Shown here piece by piece: positions 1 through 5,131 of a stretch of 5,131 bases of DNA. The notes under the pieces were generated by a model. The model had not been told where the DNA came from, did no database searches, and saw nothing but the letters and a program-made list of their open reading frames with translations. A program made the translations under genes and the position numbers. The DNA is taken from positions 1-5,131 of the forward strand of contig JAEMPZ010000135.1 in assembly GCA_022759065.1 (NCBI GenBank). The letters are read 5' to 3'. The stretch comes from Acidobacteriota bacterium. Lineage in GTDB: Bacteria; Acidobacteriota; UBA4820; DSQY01. Within the stretch, counting starts at the first letter, position 1. Every line of letters starts with the position of its first letter.

Positions 1-351
1 TATGTCCTGGCTGGCATCGCGATTGGGGCGGGCATCCACGGCTACGTGCCCGTGAATGCCATGGCCCAGTTCATGGGCAAGGAGGCCTGGTGGGCCGTGC
101 CGGTGGCGGTGCTTCTGGGCGTTCCAATGTACTCAAACGCCGCGGGCATCATCCCCATCGTGCAGGCCCTCATGGAAAAGGGCGCGGCGCTCGGCACCGT
201 GCTCGCCTTCATGATGGCCGTCATCGGGCTCTCTCTTCCAGAGGCCGTTATCCTCAGGAAGGTTCTCAAGCCGAAACTGATCGCCGTTTACTTCGGCGTT
301 GTCGCTTTCGGGATATTGATGGTAGGCTACTTGTTCAACGCCCTGTTGTGA
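1..351 (+). CDS. ArsP/DUF318-family permease, C-terminal fragment
   Basis: This is the last 116 residues of an inner-membrane permease; the start lies left of the window, and the frame is open from base 1 to the TGA at 349-351. The visible part is almost wholly hydrophobic, with likely membrane segments near residues 3-18, 31-53, 64-85 and 94-115. The stretch PMYSNAAGIIPI (residues 42-53) and the later GLSLPEAVILRKVLKPKL (76-93) are typical of the C-terminal half of the ArsP_1/DUF318 (UPF0718) permeases. Known members of that family include ArsP, which exports trivalent organoarsenicals, but most are uncharacterised. No metal-binding cysteine is visible in this part, so the substrate is unknown. 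The GTG at 46 is internal to the protein and is not a start. The outer membrane channel gene follows after 14 bases, so co-transcription is likely. Family confidence is good; function is inference. Confidence 0.8.
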   Translation, partial: YVLAGIAIGAGIHGYVPVNAMAQFMGKEAWWAVPVAVLLGVPMYSNAAGIIPIVQALMEKGAALGTVLAFMMAVIGLSLPEAVILRKVLKPKLIAVYFGVVAFGILMVGYLFNALL

Positions 352-356
352 CGGGC

Positions 357-365
357 AAAGGAAGG
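357..365 (+). promoter_or_regulatory. Ribosome binding site for the outer membrane factor
   Basis: The purine run AAAGGAAGG fills most of the 14-base gap between the permease and the channel gene. It sits directly before the ATG at 366 (AGGA at 359-362 leaves 3 bases) and 12 bases before the ATG at 378 when measured from its right end. Neither spacing is ideal, so it does not settle which start is used. No promoter or terminator fits in this gap. Confidence 0.55.
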
Positions 366-1709
366 ATGGCTGATGGCATGAAGCTGAAATCGTTTATGGG
401 GCTTGTGTTTGTCAGTGCCCTCGTGGCCACTAACTTGATGGCGGCCCAACCGCTGACTCTTGAAGAAGCCACCCAAAAGGCGCTCTCGGCCAACCCGAGG
501 CTCCAGGCTTCGAGGCTCACGGCTCTGGCCGCCAAGGAGAGGGTGAAAGAGGCCGTCTCGCGCCACTTCGGGGAGGTTGACCTCGTCGGCTCGTACAACA
601 ACTACGAGAGCGAGCGGCTGGTCAGGCCTATCTCCATAGACCTCTTCAAAGATCCGAAACTCGGCTTCTACCAGCTTCCGTGGGACAGGAACCAGACCCA
701 CTACGGTATCACCTATGAGATCCCGCTGCTGGCCGCGGGCGGGCTGCACGAGGGGCGCCTGATCGCGAAGCTCTCCTACAACGCCAACGAAAGCCTGGCG
801 CTCTACACCGAAACGGAGATCCGTTACAACGTCCGCGCCGCCTACCGCAACGCGCTCACCCTCGGCCACGCGCTGACATCCGTCTCCTCCTATGAAGAGG
901 CGCTCGCGAAAGACGTGAGCGACGCCGAGCTTCGGGTCAAGACTGGCGCTTGGGCGCTCGTTGACGCATCGAAGGTGCGATTCGCCTACGAAAGCGCCAA
1001 GTCTCAGCGCGAGGCGGTCGCGGCGCAGCTTGCCTCGGCCGAGGCGCTTTTGGCGGCGCTCATGGGTGAGGAGCCGCCGGAGGGAGGCTACGACCTCGCC
1101 GATGTTCCTATTGAACCCGCCTCTCCAGCGGAGGATTTCTTGCAAAGCACCACCTCCGCCCTTTCCGGCCGTTACGACCTTAAAGCGGCGAAAGATTCGC
1201 TTGCGATAGCCGAACGGAAGAAGAAGCTCGCGCTAGAAGCCTTTTCGCCACAGTTGATGCTGGCGGGAAACTATTTAACCAACAACGCGCCAAGCCTCGC
1301 GGACCGGATGGGCACGCAGGAGTTCGGCATTTACCTGAAGATTCCCCTCTTCAAGGGAATGCAGAGGGTCTTCGAAGTGCAGGCGGCCAACAAGGAGCTT
1401 TTGGCCGCGAAGCAGCAGGAGTATGGCAAGGAGCTTGAAGTGCGCGCCCAGGTACAAGACGCGATAGGCAGGCTCAAGGCGGCGCGCGCGCAACTGGACG
1501 CCGGCAAGGCGCAGAAGGCTTTGGGCGCCGAGGTGGCCCGCGTCGAGCACCTGAAACTCTCTCAGGGGACGGGCAAGATGGAAGACTACCTGGCCGCAAG
1601 GGCGCAGGAGCTTCAAGGAGAAACCGGCTACTGGCAGGGCCTTTACGCCCTTCAGAGCGCCGTTGACTATTACGATTTCGTTTGCGCCAGAGGAGGCCAG
1701 CATGAATAA
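366..1709 (+). CDS. TolC-family outer membrane efflux channel (outer membrane factor)
   Basis: The 447-residue product would form the trimeric outer membrane channel and periplasmic tunnel of a tripartite efflux pump. After MADG, a lysine-containing n-region (MKLK) and a hydrophobic core lead to a likely signal peptidase I site after NLMA (residue 26). There is no lipobox cysteine, so it resembles TolC rather than the lipidated CusC/NodT type. The mature part starts with PLTLEEATQKALSANP, the usual opening of the OEP domain (PF02321). The two OEP repeats are visible: each has a beta-strand region ending in a PL-x(2-3)-G motif (IPLLAAGG at 119-126, IPLFKG at 326-331) followed by long Ala/Glu/Lys-rich helices. 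The end of the second repeat has MEDYLAARAQEL (405-416), a typical OMF helix start. Total length is normal for the family. A second in-frame ATG at 378 would give 443 residues with a cleaner signal peptide and is an equally acceptable start. The open frame extends upstream to 90, but that part lies over the permease and is not coding. The 3' end overlaps the adaptor gene by 8 bases. Confidence 0.95.
   Translation: MADGMKLKSFMGLVFVSALVATNLMAAQPLTLEEATQKALSANPRLQASRLTALAAKERVKEAVSRHFGEVDLVGSYNNYESERLVRPISIDLFKDPKLGFYQLPWDRNQTHYGITYEIPLLAAGGLHEGRLIAKLSYNANESLALYTETEIRYNVRAAYRNALTLGHALTSVSSYEEALAKDVSDAELRVKTGAWALVDASKVRFAYESAKSQREAVAAQLASAEALLAALMGEEPPEGGYDLADVPIEPASPAEDFLQSTTSALSGRYDLKAAKDSLAIAERKKKLALEAFSPQLMLAGNYLTNNAPSLADRMGTQEFGIYLKIPLFKGMQRVFEVQAANKELLAAKQQEYGKELEVRAQVQDAIGRLKAARAQLDAGKAQKALGAEVARVEHLKLSQGTGKMEDYLAARAQELQGETGYWQGLYALQSAVDYYDFVCARGGQHE
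1691..1696 (+). promoter_or_regulatory. Ribosome binding site for the adaptor gene
   Basis: A perfect AGGAGG lies inside the end of the channel gene, 5 bases before the ATG at 1702. It fixes the adaptor start there rather than at the upstream in-frame ATG at 1663, which has no comparable site and would add residues before the membrane anchor. Confidence 0.85.
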
Positions 1710-2805
1710 AAAAGTTGTAGCCGCCGTAATCATCGTCGTTGTGCTTGTCGCAATGGCTTTGGCCATCGTTCACCGCAAGCGCCAGCTTGCCAACATGGCT
1801 CCTCCGGCCAATCCGCCCGTTCCGGTTGCGACGGCGACCGTGAGGCAGGGCGAAGCGAGCGATAGCGTGGCAACGGTCGCGCTGATTCAATCCGAAACCG
1901 CGGCGACGGTTTCGGCGCAGGTTTCGGGCGCGGTTATGGAGATGCGCTTTCACGAAGGAGACGCGGTCACGAAGGGCCAGATCATGGCGTTGATTGACCC
2001 GCGCCCGCTGGAAGACGCCGTCCAGGCCGCCCAGGCGCGCTTGAGCGCGGCCAATGAAGACTACGCGAAACAAAAGGCCATATATGAAAGGGATAAGGCC
2101 CTATTTGACGGAGGCGCAATCTCCCAGCAGGCGCTTGACGTTTCAAAGGCCCAGCTTGCTTCGGTCGAGGCGGCCAAAGTGGCGGCCGAAAAAGCGGTTG
2201 CCACGGCGAAGGTTTACCGCTCCTACGCCTCCCTGCCGGCCCCCTACTCGGGCGTGGTGACGGCGAGGCTCGCCGAACCCGGCGACTTGGCGGTTCCGGG
2301 CAAGCCCCTCTATACGATTCAAATTCCAGGCCCGGTGAAGCTGCTCTCAAAACTTTCGCAAGACCAGATCGGGCGCTTGAAGGCGGGCGACTCCGTCACA
2401 TTCCAGAACGGGGGCCAGACGCTTGAGGAGAAAACCAGCCGCATCTATCCGGCGCTTGATGCATCGCACCTTGGCTCCGTCGAGACGGACCTGAAAGATG
2501 CGCCGTTCAACCTTCCGTCCGGGGCCACCGTGGCCGCCCGTTACGCCGCTGCTCCAGCGAATGGGCTCTTGGTGCCCAACGACGCGCTGCTTCAAGGCAT
2601 CGAGAAGACGCTGGTGATCAAGGCCGAAGCCGGCAAGGCGGAACCGGTCCAAGTGACCGTGCTTGGGCGCGGCGAGAAGGAGTCGGCCGTGGAAGCAGGT
2701 TCCGGTTTGAAAGCGGGTGACACGGTGATCGTGGGGTTGCCCAGCGAGCTGATGGCTCTCACGGCCGGAACTCCCGTGGCGCCGCAGGAGGGAGGACGGC
2801 CATGA
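1702..2805 (+). CDS. RND efflux periplasmic adaptor (membrane fusion protein, HlyD/AcrA type)
   Basis: This 367-residue periplasmic adaptor would link the RND pump to the outer membrane channel. The N-terminus is MNKK followed by an uninterrupted hydrophobic helix (residues 5-23) and HRKR, which suggests an uncleaved inner-membrane anchor; there is no lipobox cysteine. A Pro-rich linker (33-41) follows. The lipoyl half-motifs are at 67-103 (SGAVMEMRFHEGDAVTKGQ) and 176-207 (PAPYSGVVTARLAEPGDLAV). Between them is an Ala/Lys/Glu-rich coiled-coil hairpin (about 104-173). Its tip contains R130, L134 and S141, which match in spacing the RLS signature AcrA uses to contact TolC. A beta-barrel starts near 212 (VKLLSKLSQDQIGRLKAGD). 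The membrane-proximal domain includes VPNDAL at 291-296, typical of the family. The gene overlaps the channel gene by 8 bases and the pump gene by 4 bases (ATGA), so translation is probably coupled. No His/Met-rich metal-binding extension is seen, so a CusB-like metal role is not supported. Family assignment is secure; the substrate is unknown. Confidence 0.95.
   Translation: MNKKVVAAVIIVVVLVAMALAIVHRKRQLANMAPPANPPVPVATATVRQGEASDSVATVALIQSETAATVSAQVSGAVMEMRFHEGDAVTKGQIMALIDPRPLEDAVQAAQARLSAANEDYAKQKAIYERDKALFDGGAISQQALDVSKAQLASVEAAKVAAEKAVATAKVYRSYASLPAPYSGVVTARLAEPGDLAVPGKPLYTIQIPGPVKLLSKLSQDQIGRLKAGDSVTFQNGGQTLEEKTSRIYPALDASHLGSVETDLKDAPFNLPSGATVAARYAAAPANGLLVPNDALLQGIEKTLVIKAEAGKAEPVQVTVLGRGEKESAVEAGSGLKAGDTVIVGLPSELMALTAGTPVAPQEGGRP
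2786..2796 (+). promoter_or_regulatory. Tandem Shine-Dalgarno sequence for the RND pump
   Basis: The run AGGAGGGAGGA holds two overlapping Shine-Dalgarno cores: AGGAGG ending 10 bases before the ATG at 2802, and GGAGG ending 6 bases before it. It supports the ATG at 2802, which overlaps the adaptor stop as ATGA. A strong site plus the overlap suggests efficient coupled translation of the pump. Confidence 0.8.
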
Positions 2806-5131
2806 ACTTCGTCGCGGCCTACGTAAAGAAGCCGCACCTTCTCCTCTCCATCGTCCTTCTTTTGGCGGTGGTGGGAGTGGTCGGCTTCTTCAAGATGCCC
2901 GTGAACCTCTTCCCCGACAGCGAGCGGCCGCAGATCGCCGTGGTGACCGTCTGGCCCGGCGCGGCGGCCACCGACGTGGCGGCTGACGTCAGCCGCGTCA
3001 TCGAGAAGGAGTTGAAAACCGTAGAGCTGGTGAGGCGCGTGACTTCTACCTCGAACGACGAGGTTTCAGTCGTCACGGCAGAGTTTGAGTACGAGAAGGG
3101 GCTTGATTCGGCCGCCACTGACGTTTCTAACTCCCTAAACAAGATCCGGCCGCTCTTGCCGCCGGACATTCGCCCATATCAAGTTTATAAAGTCTCTTCG
3201 GCCACTCCCGCGGTCCTGACGCTGGCGGTGACGCCGAAGGATGGATCCAACCTTGACCTGGCGCAGGTTCGCAGGCTGGCCGAGAACCCCATCAAGGAGA
3301 GCCTGCTTAGGCTTCCCGACGTGGAGAACGTTGAGATATTCGGCGGCTACCAGAGCGTGGTGCAGGTTGATTTGGACCCGAACAGGCTGCAAGCATTTCA
3401 CCTGAGCCCGGGCCAGGTCGTCGAGGCTCTCAATACTTGGAACCGCAATACGCCGCTGGGCCTCGTCCTCTCAAAAGGGAACCAGATTCTCTTGAAAAGC
3501 CAAGGCGAATTCGAGCGGCCGGATGAGGTTGGCGCGGTGGTGGTGAGCGTGGCGCCTGGCCCGCCGGTCTATCTGCGCGACGTGGCTTTAATCCACGCCG
3601 GGATTCAGGAGCGCCTATCGGCCTTCCACGGCAACGGCAAGCCGGCCATAGGCATCAACATCCAGCGCGCCCTCTCCGGCTACGCGATGCCTACGATTCA
3701 ATCGGTTCTCTCGAGTCTTCCCGCTCTTGAAAAGCAGTATCCCGGCTTGCAGTTCACGGTGGCCGACACCCAGGGCGAGCTTATTCAGACGAGCGTTTCA
3801 AACATGGTGGACGCCCTCAGGGACGCCATCATCATGACAGTAATCGTGATCTTTCTCTTTCTGGCGGACGTTCGCGGGATGCTGCTTGCCGGCATCTCCA
3901 TCCCGTTCACCTACTTGATTACCTTTGCCTTCATGTGGCTCTTCGGCTTCGAGTTTGACATGGTGACGCTAACGGGCGTCATACTTGGCGTCGGCATGTT
4001 GCTCGACGACGCCATCGTCGTCCTGGAAAACATCGAGCGCCACTACCACAAGCTAGGCCAAAAACTGGAAGACGCCGTCATCGGCGGAACGCAGGAGGTG
4101 ATGCTCGCCATCCTCTCCGGCACCTACGCCACCGTTATAGTTCTGATTCCCATCATCTGGATCGGCGGCTTTGTCCAAACGGTCCTAAGGCCCTTGAGCC
4201 TTACGCTCTCCATCGCGCTCATCGCCTCCTACCTCGTCTCGGTCACGATTCTCCCGATAATGGCTCCCTTCATTTTGCGCCTCGGCGGCAGGATGGAACG
4301 AGCCAAGTGGGAGCTTGGGCTTGACCATTTCGTGATGGGCAAGGTGCTAAACCCGATCCAGGAGTTTTTTGTCAAGGCGGTCAGCCTCGCTTTGCGCCAC
4401 AAGGTGCTATTCATCATGCCGGCGGTTATGATTCTTGCCTTTTCCAGCCGCGTCGTCATGCCCCTTATCGGGCGCGACCTCATGCCGCCCATGGACACCG
4501 GCATTTTCCGCGTCACCTTTGAAAGTTATCCGAACACTTCCCTGAAGGACACCGAAGCGCTGCTTGATAGAACCGAGAAGGTAATCTGGTCTCACAAAGA
4601 AGTTACCATGACCTCCTCGACGCTCGGCTCCGAGCCTGGCGTCCTCTCGTTCGGTTCGGGCCGCAACCCGCAGCAGGCCTTTATAACGGTCCACGTCGTC
4701 AACCGTTTCCAACGCAAACATACCATGTGGGAAATCGAGGGCCAGATACTGGAACAGCTACAAAAGATTCCCGGGCTTCGTTTTCCCGCCGCGTTTGACT
4801 ACGGCGCCACGCCGCTTTCGACGATCCGCTCGACGGTTGACTTGATGATTTCAGGGCCCGACCCGAAGGTCCTCGATGGCCTCCGCCAGGATGTTCAGAA
4901 GCGTCTGATGACGGCAGGCGGCATTACCTCAGTCGTTCCCACGTGGACGCTCGACCGCGTTGAATACCGGTTCCTCCCCGATCCAGAGCGCCTCTCTCTC
5001 TACGGGGTAAACGCCGCGGCGGTCTCGGCGCAAGTGGCCGCGCAGGTGAAGGGCTTTCCAGCCACATTGTTCAGAGTTCCCAACGAGGACTCCTTCGCCG
5101 TGTGGGTGCAGGCGGAGGCGCCGCGCCGCGA
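2802..5131 (+). CDS. RND efflux transporter permease (AcrB/AcrD/AcrF-like), 3' truncated by window edge
   Basis: Translation by hand gives 776 residues with no stop up to the right edge; members are usually about 1,000-1,050 residues, so roughly three quarters is present. It would be the proton-driven inner-membrane pump of the tripartite system. TM1 is at about 11-31, followed by the family opening MPVNLFPD (32-39), the start of the first periplasmic porter region. That region runs to about 337. TM2-TM6 follow (about 338-356, 361-381, 388-410, 434-455 and 463-490). TM4 carries GVGMLLDDAIVVLENIER, with D402 and D403 at the place of the AcrB D407/D408 proton relay. TM7 lies near 533-549, and the second periplasmic loop begins at RDLMPPMDTG (558-567) and runs to the edge. 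TM8-TM12, including the lysine that completes the relay in AcrB, lie outside the window. The double aspartate and VENIER-like TM4 fit the HAE (drug/amphiphile) type better than HME metal pumps, whose TM4 usually has a different pattern. The substrate is unassigned. Confidence 0.95.
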   Translation, partial: MNFVAAYVKKPHLLLSIVLLLAVVGVVGFFKMPVNLFPDSERPQIAVVTVWPGAAATDVAADVSRVIEKELKTVELVRRVTSTSNDEVSVVTAEFEYEKGLDSAATDVSNSLNKIRPLLPPDIRPYQVYKVSSATPAVLTLAVTPKDGSNLDLAQVRRLAENPIKESLLRLPDVENVEIFGGYQSVVQVDLDPNRLQAFHLSPGQVVEALNTWNRNTPLGLVLSKGNQILLKSQGEFERPDEVGAVVVSVAPGPPVYLRDVALIHAGIQERLSAFHGNGKPAIGINIQRALSGYAMPTIQSVLSSLPALEKQYPGLQFTVADTQGELIQTSVSNMVDALRDAIIMTVIVIFLFLADVRGMLLAGISIPFTYLITFAFMWLFGFEFDMVTLTGVILGVGMLLDDAIVVLENIERHYHKLGQKLEDAVIGGTQEVMLAILSGTYATVIVLIPIIWIGGFVQTVLRPLSLTLSIALIASYLVSVTILPIMAPFILRLGGRMERAKWELGLDHFVMGKVLNPIQEFFVKAVSLALRHKVLFIMPAVMILAFSSRVVMPLIGRDLMPPMDTGIFRVTFESYPNTSLKDTEALLDRTEKVIWSHKEVTMTSSTLGSEPGVLSFGSGRNPQQAFITVHVVNRFQRKHTMWEIEGQILEQLQKIPGLRFPAAFDYGATPLSTIRSTVDLMISGPDPKVLDGLRQDVQKRLMTAGGITSVVPTWTLDRVEYRFLPDPERLSLYGVNAAAVSAQVAAQVKGFPATLFRVPNEDSFAVWVQAEAPRR

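Noticed and set aside
90..365. N-terminal extension of the channel gene's open frame over the permease gene
   Set aside because: The extension encodes an Arg/His/Gly-rich sequence typical of an out-of-frame reading. The permease reading of the same bases is clearly real, and the signal peptide starts only after 366.
327..1145. 272-codon open frame on the - strand opposite the channel gene
   Set aside because: It is antisense to a well-supported TolC-family gene. Its translation is rich in Arg, Gly and Val without recognisable domains, as expected of a shadow frame in GC-rich coding DNA.
1483..1492. Short GC-alternating run (gcgcgcgcg) in the channel gene
   Set aside because: It is a few Ala/Arg codons in GC-rich coding sequence, in frame with the protein, with no repeat structure around it.
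1474..2073. Long - strand open frame across the channel/adaptor junction
   Set aside because: It overlaps two well-supported genes in antisense and has an Arg-rich, low-complexity translation with no family signature.
3402..4228. Apparent gap without closed open frames
   Set aside because: This is not a non-coding stretch. It lies within the RND pump frame, which runs open from 2802 to the window edge and is therefore not closed by a stop.
2802..5131. Heavy-metal (CusA/CzcA) identity for the pump
   Set aside because: The TM4 motif with two adjacent aspartates followed by AIVVLENIER matches the HAE type better than the HME type, and the adaptor shows no metal-binding extension. The missing C-terminal part prevents a firm exclusion.

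Overview
The window reads as an efflux gene cluster from a Gram-negative (diderm) bacterium. All genes lie on the + strand and almost every base is coding. GC is high (roughly 60% by eye). Arginine codons are mixed, with frequent CGC but also many AGG. An outer membrane channel gene requires a diderm host. I cannot place the organism; Desulfobacterota- or Nitrospirota-like environmental bacteria are only a weak guess.

Layout: (1) 1-351, the C-terminal part of a multi-spanning permease of the ArsP/DUF318 (UPF0718) type, cut by the left edge. (2) 366-1709, a TolC-like outer membrane factor with a signal peptide, beginning 14 bases after the permease stop. (3) 1702-2805, a membrane-anchored periplasmic adaptor (membrane fusion protein, HlyD/AcrA type) that overlaps the channel gene by 8 bases. 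(4) 2802-5131, the first 776 residues of an RND inner-membrane pump, overlapping the adaptor gene by an ATGA and cut by the right edge. I translated this last frame by hand and found no stop before the window ends.

Genes 2-4 would make a complete tripartite pump: the proton-driven RND transporter in the inner membrane, the adaptor across the periplasm, and the outer membrane channel. The adaptor carries the RLS signature at its hairpin tip that AcrA-type adaptors use to dock on TolC-type channels. The pump carries the paired aspartates of the TM4 proton relay. These aspartates and the motif around them fit the drug/amphiphile (HAE) type better than the heavy-metal (HME) type, but the substrate cannot be read from the sequence. 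The upstream permease is close enough to share a transcript, which raises the possibility of a shared role in toxicant export.

There is no intergenic space over 14 bases. I saw no terminator, operator, RNA gene, repeat array, mobile element or CRISPR. The operon promoter must lie left of the window or inside the permease gene. I see no previously undescribed system here; the most interesting point is the permease-RND linkage.
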